DNA of 64,000 nucleotides from positions 111,187 through 175,186 of the forward strand of contig NZ_JAHKQA010000078.1 in the NCBI RefSeq assembly GCF_018860705.1, given 5' to 3'. A model generated the notes under the pieces. The model searched no databases, was not told the origin of the DNA, and saw only the letters and a list, made by a program, of their open reading frames with translations. The position numbers were made by a program, and so were the translations under genes. Positions within the stretch are counted from its first letter, which is position 1, and each line of letters starts with the position of its first letter. The DNA is from Citreicella sp. C3M06. Lineage in GTDB: Bacteria; Pseudomonadota; Alphaproteobacteria; Rhodobacterales; Rhodobacteraceae. Below, one piece after another: positions 34,126-42,500 of the stretch.

Positions 34126-34200
34126 TGGTGGGCGGTACTGGGATCGAACCAGTGGCCACTACGATGTCAACGTAGTGCTCTACCGCTGAGCTAACCGCCC
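34126..34200 (-). tRNA. tRNA-Val (anticodon GAC)
   Basis: Reading the minus strand from 34200: acceptor GGGCGGT, D-arm AGCTCAGCGGTAGAGC, anticodon stem CTACG / CGTAG with loop TTGACAT (anticodon GAC at 34166-34168), T-arm with GGTTCGATCCC, acceptor ACCGCCC, discriminator A and an encoded CCA. All stems pair. Confidence 0.97.
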
Positions 34201-34274
34201 ATTCTGACCCTTGCGCTAGCGTGTCTCTTGCCCCGGAAGCGCCGGGGCGCGAGGTGTTTCGCGCCGGTAGCGGG

Positions 34275-34303
34275 CGTATAAAAGGAGTCGTAAGTCGTGG
34301 CAA
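34275..34303 (-). promoter_or_regulatory. candidate promoter of tRNA-Val (minus strand)
   Basis: On the minus strand TTGCCA (34303-34298), a 17-bp spacer and TATACG (34280-34275), giving a leader of about 70 nt before the tRNA. Confidence 0.5.
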
Positions 34304-34413
34304 GGGCTTTTGTCTCCACGATTTCAGGTTTTTTACTTCGCCGTGAAACGACAGAAAAGACGCTTTGGGCCAGAGGCAAAATCGCGCTAGGATGCCGTGA
34401 AACGGAGGGTGTA

Positions 34414-35280
34414 TTGCCGAAGGTCCCCTATCATCTCGATTTGCCCGAAGCGATCACCTCGCGCGTGGTTTTTGCCTCTCCGCATTCCGGGCGCGACTAT
34501 CCCTGGAGCTTTCTGCGCACCACCGTGCTGGACGATCAGTCCATCCGCACCTCTGAAGACGCCTTTGTCGACCGGCTGTTCGACTGTGCGCCGCAATTCG
34601 GCGCGCCGCTGTTGCGGGCCAATGCACCGCGCGCCTTTCTGGATCTCAACCGGGCCGCCGATGAGCTTGACCCGGCGCTGATCGAAGGGGTGCGGCGCGG
34701 CGGGCACAACCCGCGCGTGGCCAGCGGGCTGGGGGTGGTGCCGCGCGTGGTGTCGAACGGGCGGGCGATCTATCGCGGCAAACTGCCCATGGCCGAGGCC
34801 GAGCGGCGCATCGCGCATTTCTGGCACCCTTACCATGACCAGCTGCGCGCGCTGCTGGCGCAGGCCCATGCGCAATTCGGTGAGTCGGTGCTGATCGATT
34901 GCCATTCCATGCCGCATGAGGCGGTGGACGCGGTGGCCCGCAATTGTGCCCGTCGGCCCGAGATCGTTATAGGTGATCGTTTCGGCGCTTCGGCCGCGCC
35001 TGCCATCGTTTCGCGGATCGAGGCGGCTTTTGTCGCGGCGGGGCTGTCGGTGGTGCGCAACATGCCGTTTGCCGGGGCCTATGTGACGCAGGCTTACGGG
35101 CGACCGTCGCGCCGCCAGCACGCGGTGCAGATCGAAATCGACCGCTCGATCTACATGGACGAGGTCGAGATCAGGCCAAACGCCAATTTTCAGGCCTTCC
35201 GCCGCCTGCTGCGCGGCGTGGTGGCGGATATTGCCAGCATCGGTCACGAGGGCAAGGCGCTGCCGCTCGCGGCAGAGTGA
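34414..35280 (+). CDS. N-formylglutamate amidohydrolase family protein
   Basis: A 288-residue protein of the N-formylglutamate amidohydrolase family, which removes formate from N-formylglutamate in histidine breakdown, though many members have unknown substrates. It shows FASPHSGRDYP near the N-terminus, RAFLDLNRAADELD, the metal-site SVLIDCHSMP and FAGAYVTQAYGRP. The TTG at 34414 follows GGAGGG and gives the family N-terminus (PYHLDLPE). An in-frame ATG at 34297 adds 39 unlike residues. No hut genes are nearby. It ends one base before the convergent lpxK. Confidence 0.87.
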   Translation: MPKVPYHLDLPEAITSRVVFASPHSGRDYPWSFLRTTVLDDQSIRTSEDAFVDRLFDCAPQFGAPLLRANAPRAFLDLNRAADELDPALIEGVRRGGHNPRVASGLGVVPRVVSNGRAIYRGKLPMAEAERRIAHFWHPYHDQLRALLAQAHAQFGESVLIDCHSMPHEAVDAVARNCARRPEIVIGDRFGASAAPAIVSRIEAAFVAAGLSVVRNMPFAGAYVTQAYGRPSRRQHAVQIEIDRSIYMDEVEIRPNANFQAFRRLLRGVVADIASIGHEGKALPLAAE

Positions 35281-36267
35281 TCACAGGATACGGTCCAGCG
35301 CCGCCTCAAGCGGGGCCGGGGCGTCGATCTGCAAGCGCACCGGCAGGCTCAGCACCTTTGGGCGGAAACTTTCCGGCAGGCGCACCGCGTCCTTTTCGGT
35401 GGTGACCAGCTGCGCGCCCAGCCGCAGCGCATCCGCTTCCAGCCGGGTCAGCAGGGCGGCGGTAAAGGGCTGGTGATCGTCTAGCGCGTGTGAGGCCAGC
35501 AGATCCGCGCCAAGGCTTTTCAGCGTGGCAAAGAATTTTTCGGGGTGACCGATACCGGCAAAGGCCAGCGCGGGCAGACCCTGCCAGTCCATGCCGGTCT
35601 GCAACGGGGTCAGCGCCCCAGTCAGGTGCGGCAGGGTGATGTGCTTGCTCCAAAGCGCGGCGAACTGGTCCTGAGCGGGCTGCGGGCCGATCGACAGCAG
35701 CAGATCGGCGCGGGCAAGCCCGGTCGCGACCGGCTCGCGCAGCGGCCCGGCGGGCAGGCAGCGCCCGTTGCCAAAGCCTTTGGCGGCATCGACGACGACG
35801 AGGCTCAGATCCTTGTGCAGGGCCGGATTCTGGAACCCGTCGTCCATTACAATGACATCGGCGCCTGCGGCCAGCGCGGCGCGCGCACCCGCAGCGCGAT
35901 CGCGTGCGATCCACGCCGGGGCAAAGGCGGCCAGCAGCAGCGGCTCGTCGCCGACCTCGGCAGCGCCATGGCGCTGCGGGTCGACGCGGGTGGGGCCGGT
36001 CAGGCTGCCGCCATGCCCGCGCGACACCACATGCGGGCTGCGCCCACGGGCCAGCAGCCGCTCGACAAGGGCGATCACGGTGGGGGTCTTGCCGGTGCCG
36101 CCGGCGTTGATGTTGCCGACGCAGATCACCGGCACGCCGATGCGCGCGCCGGACCGCGCCAGACGCCGGGCCGTGGCACGGGCGCTCAGCGCAGCCAGCG
36201 GCGCGAGCAGGCGCGCGGGCAGGGCGGGCGCATCGGGATCGGTGTACCAAAAGGCGGGGGGGCGCAT
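35281..36267 (-). CDS. lpxK: tetraacyldisaccharide 4'-kinase LpxK
   Basis: LpxK phosphorylates the 4' position of the lipid A disaccharide at the inner membrane. The 328-residue protein has the P-loop [18 protein letters not shown] near residues 50-67, [15 protein letters not shown], and [16 protein letters not shown], all family motifs, and the C-terminal [11 protein letters not shown]. Its ATG overlaps the waaA-like stop. It is convergent with the preceding gene and is the last in a minus-strand envelope gene run. Confidence 0.94.
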   Translation of the reverse strand: MRPPAFWYTDPDAPALPARLLAPLAALSARATARRLARSGARIGVPVICVGNINAGGTGKTPTVIALVERLLARGRSPHVVSRGHGGSLTGPTRVDPQRHGAAEVGDEPLLLAAFAPAWIARDRAAGARAALAAGADVIVMDDGFQNPALHKDLSLVVVDAAKGFGNGRCLPAGPLREPVATGLARADLLLSIGPQPAQDQFAALWSKHITLPHLTGALTPLQTGMDWQGLPALAFAGIGHPEKFFATLKSLGADLLASHALDDHQPFTAALLTRLEADALRLGAQLVTTEKDAVRLPESFRPKVLSLPVRLQIDAPAPLEAALDRIL

Positions 36268-37493
36268 CAGGCAGGCTCCGGCTCGGCATCGACGGTGTCG
36301 CAGACCAGCGCGATGATTTCGTCGGTCAGCGCTGCACCCTGGCTCACCACATCCCAGCCCGCATGGGCCATGGCGGCGGCGTGATCGGGGGCCACAAGAT
36401 GCGACACGGCGGTCGCCAATGTGTCGGAATCGCGCACGATGCGCGCCGCGCCCGCCTCGGCGAGGCGCGAATAGGAGGAAAGGTAGCGCCCGACGTTCGG
36501 CCCATAGAGCAGCGCCGTGCCATGGGCGGCGGCCTGCAGCGGGTCTTCGCCGCCGGGGCCGGGGCGCAATGACCCGCCAAGAAAGGTGACCGGTGCCAGC
36601 CGATACCACAGCCCGAGTTCCGAGGCATCCTCGGTCAGCAGCACCTGGGTGTTTTCATCGGGCATGTCGCCATCGTCCCAATAAGCCCCCCGCAGCGGCG
36701 ATTCGCGCAGAAGCGTGGCAATGGCGCGCCCGTCTTCGCGGCTGGCAGGCACCATGAACAGCAGCAGGCGATGCGCAAGGCGGATGGCGCGGGCATGGGC
36801 GCGCAGGATGTCGCCCGCCTCGTCGGCGCGCACCCGCGCCGCCAGCCAGCAGGGCCGGCCAGACAGCAGCTGTGCCATCTCTTCGTGCAGGGTGCGGCGG
36901 CAATCGAGTGTCGGGGCGGTTTCAATCAGCGGGCCAGAGCGGCGCAGCCGGTCCACGGGCAGCCCAAGGCGGCGCAGGCGGCGCCAGCCGGGCTCATCCC
37001 CGGCAAACAGCAGGTCAAACAGATCAAGCGTCGCCGTGGTGCAGTCGGGCATCCAGATCGGGCTGGGCACACGCCACATCTCGGGGGCGATGCAGGCCAG
37101 CCGCGTGCCTTTGTCATGCAGTCGTGACAGCAGCGCCGGATGCAGCAGCGCGCCCGTCCACAGCCCGATCTGCGGACGCCAATGCGCGGCAAAGCCTTGC
37201 GCTTCGCCAGCGCCATCCGGCCCCAGCGGCTGCCCCAGCAGCCCATCGGGCAGCCGCTGCGGCCCCAGCGTCGCGGGCCATGTCAGCAGGACCGAGATTT
37301 CGGGCCTCTGGCAGCGCAGCCGCGCGCCGATGCTTGCAAGGGTGCGCAGCACGGCCTTGTCATGGGCATGCATCCAGACAAGCGCGCCGCCCGGTCGCGC
37401 CGCCGTCGGGGGCGTCGCAGAACTTCGGCTCCGAGCGGCGGCGAGATAGGCGCTCAGCGCAAATGGCTTTCGCGCGGGGGGCGAGTCCGGCAA
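36267..37493 (-). CDS. waaA: Kdo transferase-like glycosyltransferase (divergent WaaA)
   Basis: A 408-residue GT-B-type protein of the WaaA/KdtA family that would attach Kdo to lipid A precursors. Support: position between DUF4170 and lpxK, the C-terminal [36 protein letters not shown], and [12 protein letters not shown]. Divergence: no N-terminal membrane anchor, and the family SVGE segment with its catalytic Glu appears as [10 protein letters not shown]. The start appears to be TTG at 37493, five bases after the DUF4170 stop; no ATG exists until residue 41. Activity cannot be assumed without alignment. Confidence 0.75.
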   Translation of the reverse strand: MPDSPPARKPFALSAYLAAARSRSSATPPTAARPGGALVWMHAHDKAVLRTLASIGARLRCQRPEISVLLTWPATLGPQRLPDGLLGQPLGPDGAGEAQGFAAHWRPQIGLWTGALLHPALLSRLHDKGTRLACIAPEMWRVPSPIWMPDCTTATLDLFDLLFAGDEPGWRRLRRLGLPVDRLRRSGPLIETAPTLDCRRTLHEEMAQLLSGRPCWLAARVRADEAGDILRAHARAIRLAHRLLLFMVPASREDGRAIATLLRESPLRGAYWDDGDMPDENTQVLLTEDASELGLWYRLAPVTFLGGSLRPGPGGEDPLQAAAHGTALLYGPNVGRYLSSYSRLAEAGAARIVRDSDTLATAVSHLVAPDHAAAMAHAGWDVVSQGAALTDEIIALVCDTVDAEPEPA

Positions 37494-37498
37494 GGGTG

Positions 37499-37741
37499 TC
37501 AGCCGAGTTCTTCGGTGGTCGATGCCTCGGCTTCTTCGTCGCGCAGGCGGTGCAGATGGGCGATGAAATAGCGCATGTGGGCGTTATCGACGGTGCGCTG
37601 CGCTTCGGCCTTCCACGCATCATGGGCGCTGGCGTAATCGGGGAAGATCCCGACAACGTGCAGATCGTCGACATTCTTGAAGACGTTCTTTTCCGGGGTG
37701 ACGAGCTCGCCGCCGAAGACAAGATGAAGTCGCTGAACCAT
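37499..37741 (-). CDS. DUF4170 family protein
   Basis: An 80-residue protein typical of alphaproteobacterial DUF4170: VQRLHLVFGGELV, then FKNVDDLHVVGIFPDY, AWKAEAQRTVDNAHMRYFIAHLHRL. The function is unknown. In Rhodobacteraceae it often lies between a CysQ-like gene and waaA, as here, which hints at a lipopolysaccharide or sulphur-related role. The ATG at 37741 follows AGGACACC; an 11-codon extension is less likely. Confidence 0.88.
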   Translation of the reverse strand: MVQRLHLVFGGELVTPEKNVFKNVDDLHVVGIFPDYASAHDAWKAEAQRTVDNAHMRYFIAHLHRLRDEEAEASTTEELG

Positions 37742-37827
37742 GGGAGGTGTCCTTTCATGCGGGAATGGGTGCACCCTACGAGCCGCAGGGGCGAGGTCAA
37801 GCCAGCATCCGGCGCGCCGCAGAGGGC

Positions 37828-38604
37828 CTAGTGCCGCAGCCGCGCCAGCATGTTGGCGTGCAGCGCGGGGTTGGCGGCAAGGATGCCGTCATGGCGCGGA
37901 TCGGGCGCATTGAAGCGGATCGGCGCGCCGTGCCGGTCGGTCATTCGCGCGCCCGATTCGGACAGCAGCAGCGCCCCCGCCGCGATATCCCATTCCCACG
38001 AGGCGCGCAGCGTCAGCATCGCGTCAAAGCGGCCCTGCGCCACCAGCCCCAGCCGGTAGGCCACCGACGGGCGGTGATGGCGGCTGAGCTGCGGCACCGC
38101 GCCATCCCAATGCTCTGGCTCGAGCACCGGGCGAGTCACCAGCACGCGGGCGGTTTCAGCATCGCGCACCGTGCTGGCCCTGAGCGGCGCACCGTTGAGC
38201 CGCGCGCCCTCGCCGAGGGCCGCATCGAACATGCGGTCCAGCAGCGGCAGGTACACCACGGCGGCGGTGATCTTGCCGCGCCGCGCCACCGCAAGCGAAT
38301 GCGCCCAGCTGTCAGAGCCTTCGATAAAGCTGCGCGTGCCGTCGATGGGATCGACGATGAACACGCTGTCGGCCGCCAGCCGGTCCGTCGAATCGATGCT
38401 TTCCTCGGAGAGCCAGCCATAGCCGGGCCGCGCCCCGCGCAGGATGTCGCTCAGCGCCGCATCGACGGCCATGTCGGCGTCGGTCACCGGGCTGCCATCG
38501 TCTGGCTTCCGGCGCACGTTCAGCGCGCTTTGGGCAAAGCCCGTGGCAATCTCGGCCGCAGCGCGTGCGGCGCGGATCAGCAGCGCAAGATCACTCTCCG
38601 GCAA
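37828..38604 (-). CDS. cysQ: inositol monophosphatase family, 3'(2'),5'-bisphosphate nucleotidase CysQ-like
   Basis: A 258-residue Mg-dependent phosphatase. The metal sites are GWLSEES, IVDPIDGTRSFIEG and WEWDIAAGALLLSE, in the usual order. It could act on PAP (CysQ) or on inositol phosphates; the DUF4170/waaA neighbourhood is where Rhodobacteraceae CysQ annotations are found. The TTG at 38604 follows GAGGGG and overlaps pmbA by 14 bp. An ATG at 38664 would overlap pmbA by 74 bp and is less plausible. Confidence 0.82.
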   Translation of the reverse strand: MPESDLALLIRAARAAAEIATGFAQSALNVRRKPDDGSPVTDADMAVDAALSDILRGARPGYGWLSEESIDSTDRLAADSVFIVDPIDGTRSFIEGSDSWAHSLAVARRGKITAAVVYLPLLDRMFDAALGEGARLNGAPLRASTVRDAETARVLVTRPVLEPEHWDGAVPQLSRHHRPSVAYRLGLVAQGRFDAMLTLRASWEWDIAAGALLLSESGARMTDRHGAPIRFNAPDPRHDGILAANPALHANMLARLRH

Positions 38605-39946
38605 GCGTGAGCCCCTCGACCAGCAGCGAGGGCACCACGCGGCTGAGATAGGCCCGCCCGTCATTGGCCGGGATCACCCGTGGCAGGAAATCGCGCAGGT
38701 TTCCGGCGATGGTCACCCCGGAAACGGTGTAGCTTGGCACACCGTTTTCAACCCAGATGCCCGCCGCGCCGCGCGAATAATCGCCGGTGTTGGGGTTGAT
38801 CGTCGCGCCGATCATCGAGGTCACGATCAGCCCGGTGCCCATCTGCGCGATCAGCTCGTCGCGGCTGGCGCTGCCTTGGGTCAGCGCGATGTTCCAGCTG
38901 CTCGGCGACGGGCCGCCGCCGGTGCCGCGCGCGGCATTGCCGGTCGGGTCCATGCCCAGCTTGCGCGCATTGGCCAGATCCAGCGTGAACCCCTTGAGCA
39001 CGCCGTCCTCGACCAAGGCGCGGCGCTGTACCGGCAGGCCCTCGGCATCGAACGGGCGCGAGCCCATCATGCGCGGGCGGAACGGGTCCTCGATCAGCGA
39101 CAGACCCTTGGGCAGCACCTGCTCTCCGAGTGCGTCGCGCAGCCACGAGGCGCCGCGCGCCACGGCGCTGCCGTTGATCGCCCCAAGAAGATGCCCGATC
39201 AGCGACGACGAAATGCGCTCGTCAAACAGCACCGGCCATGCGCCGGTCTTGGGCTTGCGCGGGTTCAGCCGTTCCAGCGCCCGCTCGGCGGCAATGCGGC
39301 CAATGTCTTCGGCAGAACGCAGATCGGATTGGAAGGTGCGGCTGTCACCGTCGTAATCGCGCTCCATCGTCGCGCCTTCACCCGCGATGGCCACGCAGGA
39401 GCGCGACCGGCTCGACCGGGTATACCCGCCGGAAAAGCCGTTGCTCGCGGCCATGTGCACCCGTCGACGCCCGTATCCGGCCGAGGCCGATTGTACCTGC
39501 CCGATGCCGCTCACCGCCAGCGCGGCGGCCTCGGCGATGCGGGCGTCTTCCTGCAGCTCGGCGGGCGAGGGGTCTTCGGCGGGATCGCACATCTCAAGCG
39601 CGCCCACATCCCACGATGCGATCAACTGCGCCGGGTCGGCCAGCCCGGCGTGGGGGTCTTCGGGCGCTTCGCGGGCCATCGCCACGGCGCGCTCGGCCAT
39701 GCTCGCCAACGTCTCGGGGCGAACATCCGACGACGAGACCACCGCAGAACGCCTGCCCACGAACACCCGCAGCCCGATATCGACGCCTTCGGAGCGTTCG
39801 GCATGTTCCAGCGCGCCGCCGCGCACGTCGATGGCGATGGAGCTGCCATCAACGGCAATCGCGTCCGATGCATCGGCGCCCGCCTTCGCGGCGGCGTCCA
39901 GCAGATTGCGGGTCAGTATGTCGAGGGTTCGGGTGGTGTCGGTCAT
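38591..39946 (-). CDS. pmbA: TldD/PmbA family protein, TldE (PmbA) type
   Basis: A 451-residue member of the TldD/TldE family. It lacks the HExxxH zinc motif of TldD, so it is the non-catalytic TldE/PmbA partner; the TldD subunit is not in the window. Features are IDVRGGALEHAERSEGVDIGLRVFVG (N-terminal half), PVLFDERISSSLIGHLLGAI and NIALTQGS...MGTGLIVTSMIGATINPNTGDYSRGAAG. In E. coli the pair degrades antitoxin CcdA and matures microcin B17. It starts the pmbA-cysQ-DUF4170-waaA-lpxK minus-strand run. Confidence 0.92.
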   Translation of the reverse strand: MTDTTRTLDILTRNLLDAAAKAGADASDAIAVDGSSIAIDVRGGALEHAERSEGVDIGLRVFVGRRSAVVSSSDVRPETLASMAERAVAMAREAPEDPHAGLADPAQLIASWDVGALEMCDPAEDPSPAELQEDARIAEAAALAVSGIGQVQSASAGYGRRRVHMAASNGFSGGYTRSSRSRSCVAIAGEGATMERDYDGDSRTFQSDLRSAEDIGRIAAERALERLNPRKPKTGAWPVLFDERISSSLIGHLLGAINGSAVARGASWLRDALGEQVLPKGLSLIEDPFRPRMMGSRPFDAEGLPVQRRALVEDGVLKGFTLDLANARKLGMDPTGNAARGTGGGPSPSSWNIALTQGSASRDELIAQMGTGLIVTSMIGATINPNTGDYSRGAAGIWVENGVPSYTVSGVTIAGNLRDFLPRVIPANDGRAYLSRVVPSLLVEGLTLAGE

Positions 39947-40011
39947 GGATGCTCCGCCTTGGCTCGTATCCCGAGGTAGGGTGCGCCGCCCCGCGACGCA
40001 AGGAAAACGGC

Positions 40012-40752
40012 TCAGTCGGGCGTGCCGACCACGCCGACGATCGGGCCCATGGCGCGCCCGACCAGATCGCGCCGCCCGAAACCGGGCGCGTAGAGGCGCG
40101 AAACATTGCCATCAAGGAACAGCGCCTGATCCAGCTTCAGCCCGTCGCGGAAAAAACTCGCGAAGTCGTGGAAATTTACCGGGTTGTTCGAGATGGCAAA
40201 GATCGCGGTCTTGCCGTTGTCGGATGTGCCGACGCCATTGCGCAGATAGCGCGAGTCGCTGTCCGGGATGAATCGCGGATGCAATTCGCCGTCGATCACC
40301 AGCATCGGGCCGGACTGGGTGGCGAAATCGCAGGCGGGGCGGTCGGCAAGGTATTTGCGCGTCTCGATCACGTCGGCGCGGCGGGCGCGGATGCACAGGA
40401 TGCCATTGGGCAGCAGCCCGAAATTGCCCGGACCAGCGCTCGAGACGGCCTCTTTCAGGGTCTCGCCGTCTTCGATATAAAGCCCAACCGGCGCGCGGTT
40501 CGGGTGGTACATGCCAGCGTTCATCGCAAACAGCAGTGCCTTGTCCTCGGCGCCAAGGCTGGCATCCAGCTGCGGAAACTGCCCCCAAGCCCCGCCGTCG
40601 GGATTGTAGAGAAACAGGCGCAGATCCTCGCGCGCCGCATCCACCTTGCACCAGGTGTAGCGGTTGCCCATGTAGCTGCTGTCCTGACATTCGAGCGCAG
40701 CCACCGGGCCGGCCAGCAGGGCAAGCGCGGCAAGGACGGCGCGCAGGATCAC
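40012..40752 (-). CDS. exported phosphodiester glycosidase family (NAGPA) protein
   Basis: A 246-residue protein with an N-terminal signal peptide (MILRAVLAALALLAGPVAAL) and a NAGPA domain: LLFAMNAGMYHPNRAPVGLYIE, GNFGLLPNGILCI, ATQSGPMLVIDGE, and ALFLDGNVSRLY. Related proteins remove N-acetylglucosamine from phosphodiesters; the bacterial substrate is unknown. The start is GTG at 40752, overlapping the rbfA stop by four bases, so it is translated with a ribosome assembly gene, an unusual partnership. Confidence 0.82.
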   Translation of the reverse strand: MILRAVLAALALLAGPVAALECQDSSYMGNRYTWCKVDAAREDLRLFLYNPDGGAWGQFPQLDASLGAEDKALLFAMNAGMYHPNRAPVGLYIEDGETLKEAVSSAGPGNFGLLPNGILCIRARRADVIETRKYLADRPACDFATQSGPMLVIDGELHPRFIPDSDSRYLRNGVGTSDNGKTAIFAISNNPVNFHDFASFFRDGLKLDQALFLDGNVSRLYAPGFGRRDLVGRAMGPIVGVVGTPD

Positions 40753-41150
40753 TCTTCTTCCTCGATGTCCCGGCGCACCGCATCCTGCGAGAACAGGCGG
40801 CGCGTCTCGTCGAGCCGATCGAAGGTCTCGTCGAGCCGAAACCGCAGCTCGGGCGCGTATTTCAGGGTCAGCCCCTTCGATACGGCGCGGCGCAGCTCGT
40901 TCTGGTTGCGTTTGAGCCTTTCGAACATCGCGTCCGAATCGCCGCCGCCAAGTGGCACCACATAGGCGGTCGCGACCTTCAGATCGGGAGACACGGAGAC
41001 CTCGCCGACGGTGATCGACAAGCGGTTGAGTTCGGGGTCATGGATATCGCCGCGCTGCAGGACTTCGGACAGGGTGCGGCGAATAAGTTCGCCGACCCGA
41101 AGCTGTCGCTGGCTGGGCCCTTGCCCGTCGTGGAATCTGTTCTTTGCCAT
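40749..41150 (-). CDS. rbfA: 30S ribosome-binding factor RbfA
   Basis: RbfA assists late 16S rRNA maturation in 30S assembly, especially in the cold. The 133-residue protein has the N-terminal SQRQLRVGELIRRTLSEVL, the KH-fold TVGEVSVSPDLKVATAYVVP and the C-terminal LTLKYAPELRFRLDETFDR. The ATG at 41150 is preferred to a GTG two codons upstream. It is divergent from dapB across 86 bp. Confidence 0.94.
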   Translation of the reverse strand: MAKNRFHDGQGPSQRQLRVGELIRRTLSEVLQRGDIHDPELNRLSITVGEVSVSPDLKVATAYVVPLGGGDSDAMFERLKRNQNELRRAVSKGLTLKYAPELRFRLDETFDRLDETRRLFSQDAVRRDIEEEE

Positions 41151-41236
41151 GGGCACTCACTTAGTCTTCTGCCGGGGCTTTGCCAAGCGGCGCACTGCGC
41201 GCTAAGCAGGGCGCGATTTATGGACAGGAGATGACG

Positions 41237-42052
41237 ATGACGGACAAGCCGGGCGTGGTGGTGACGGGGGTGTCTGGCCGCATGGGGCAGATGCTGGTGC
41301 GCGCACTCGAGAAAAGCGACCGGCTGGCCCTGGTCGGCGCGGTCGAACGAACGGGGCACGACTGGGTCGGACGCGATCTTGGGGCGTGCATGGGCGGGCA
41401 GGAAAACGGCGTCGTCGTGACCGATGACGCGCTCGAGGCGTTCTCGAAGGCGCAGGCGGTGATCGATTTCACTGCGCCTGCGGCCACGGTGGCCTTTGCC
41501 GAACTGGCAGCGCAGGCCCGGGCGGTACATGTGATCGGCACCACGGGGCTGTCCGATGACGATCTGGCAAAGATCAAGGCAGCGGCGCGCCACGCGGTTG
41601 TGGTGCGGGCCGGGAACATGAGCCTGGGCGTGAATCTGCTGACCAAGGTGACGCAGCAGGTGGCGGCGGCGCTGGATGAAGACTGGGATATCGAGATCGT
41701 CGAATCGCATCACAATCAGAAAGTCGATGCCCCCTCCGGAACGGCGCTGATGCTCGGCGAAGCCGCCGCCGCCGGACGCGCGGTCGATCTGGCCGAGGTG
41801 TCAGACCGTGGCCGCGACGGCATCACCGGCAAGCGCACGCGTGGCCACATCGGCTTTCACGCCCTGCGCGGCGGCGATGTGGTGGGCGAGCATGAGGTGA
41901 TCTTCGCCGCCGCAGGCGAGCGGATCTTTCTCAAACACGTCGCTTCCGACCGTGGCTTGTTCGCACGCGGTGCCCTGAAGGCAGCGCTCTGGGGACAGGA
42001 CAAGGCACCCGGCGAGTATGACATGCTGGACGTGCTCGGCCTGAGTGACTGA
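41237..42052 (+). CDS. dapB: 4-hydroxy-tetrahydrodipicolinate reductase DapB
   Basis: DapB reduces the dapA product in the diaminopimelate/lysine pathway. The 271-residue protein has the NAD(P) loop [16 protein letters not shown] near the N-terminus, [23 protein letters not shown], and the catalytic [16 protein letters not shown], with His, His and Lys. Two ATGs exist: AGGAG abuts the first (41231) and is six bases before the second (41237), which therefore is taken. dapA is 10 kb away in the window. Confidence 0.95.
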   Translation: MTDKPGVVVTGVSGRMGQMLVRALEKSDRLALVGAVERTGHDWVGRDLGACMGGQENGVVVTDDALEAFSKAQAVIDFTAPAATVAFAELAAQARAVHVIGTTGLSDDDLAKIKAAARHAVVVRAGNMSLGVNLLTKVTQQVAAALDEDWDIEIVESHHNQKVDAPSGTALMLGEAAAAGRAVDLAEVSDRGRDGITGKRTRGHIGFHALRGGDVVGEHEVIFAAAGERIFLKHVASDRGLFARGALKAALWGQDKAPGEYDMLDVLGLSD

Positions 42053-42075
42053 TCGCACCTGACTGTCAGAGCACG

Positions 42076-42212
42076 GAGGGGGCGCTGCCCCCGCGCTTCG
42101 CGCCCCCCGGAGTTTACCCGGCAAGATGAAGACAAGCGCCGCGCCCCACCTTCATCTTGCCGGAGAAACTCCGGGGGTGAGGCCGCAAGGCCGAGGGGGC
42201 TGGCCCCCTTTC
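42076..42212. repeat. two inverted palindromic repeats, subtype A (copy 4a/4b), dapB/DUF1674
   Basis: Left copy 42076-42131 (GGGGGCGCTGCCCCC, CCCCCCGGAGTTTACCCGG, tail GCAAGATGAAG) faces a right copy 42150-42212 (CTTCATCTTGCCGG, AGAAACTCCGGGGG, then GGGGGCTGGCCCCC). The tails are separated by 18 bp and can fold into one long hairpin between two convergent genes. Confidence 0.78.
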
Positions 42213-42231
42213 CGGCGGTCGGCGGGGCGGA

Positions 42232-42429
42232 TCAGAAGTCGATCGCGAGACCTTTTTTCTCCCAATCCCCGTAGCGCGCAGGGTCGAGGCCGTCGCGGCC
42301 GCCGTATTCCTTGGGCAGCGGATTGCGGGCGAGGTCTTCTTCGGCGGTGCGGCGGCGCTCTGCGGCTTCGGCAAGGGCGCGCTGCGCAGCGGGGGGCAGG
42401 TTTGCGGGGGCTTTGATATCTTCGGTCAT
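42232..42429 (-). CDS. DUF1674 protein, succinate dehydrogenase assembly factor 4-like
   Basis: A 65-residue protein ending GGRDGLDPARYGDWEKKG, then LAIDF, the hallmark of DUF1674, the family of eukaryotic SDHAF4. That factor binds flavinated SdhA before its assembly. The N-terminal half is Ala/Arg-rich and without other motifs (ALAEAAERRRTAEEDL). The ATG at 42429 follows AGGAAAGCC and gives the family length; a 19-codon extension is unlikely. No sdh genes are in the window. It faces dapB and is divergent from rsmB. Confidence 0.85.
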   Translation of the reverse strand: MTEDIKAPANLPPAAQRALAEAAERRRTAEEDLARNPLPKEYGGRDGLDPARYGDWEKKGLAIDF

Positions 42430-42500
42430 GGCGGCTTTCCTCAGGTGTTCCCTGCTGATATAGGCGCGGCCAACCCCACCAGACAACCCGGGAGAGATCC

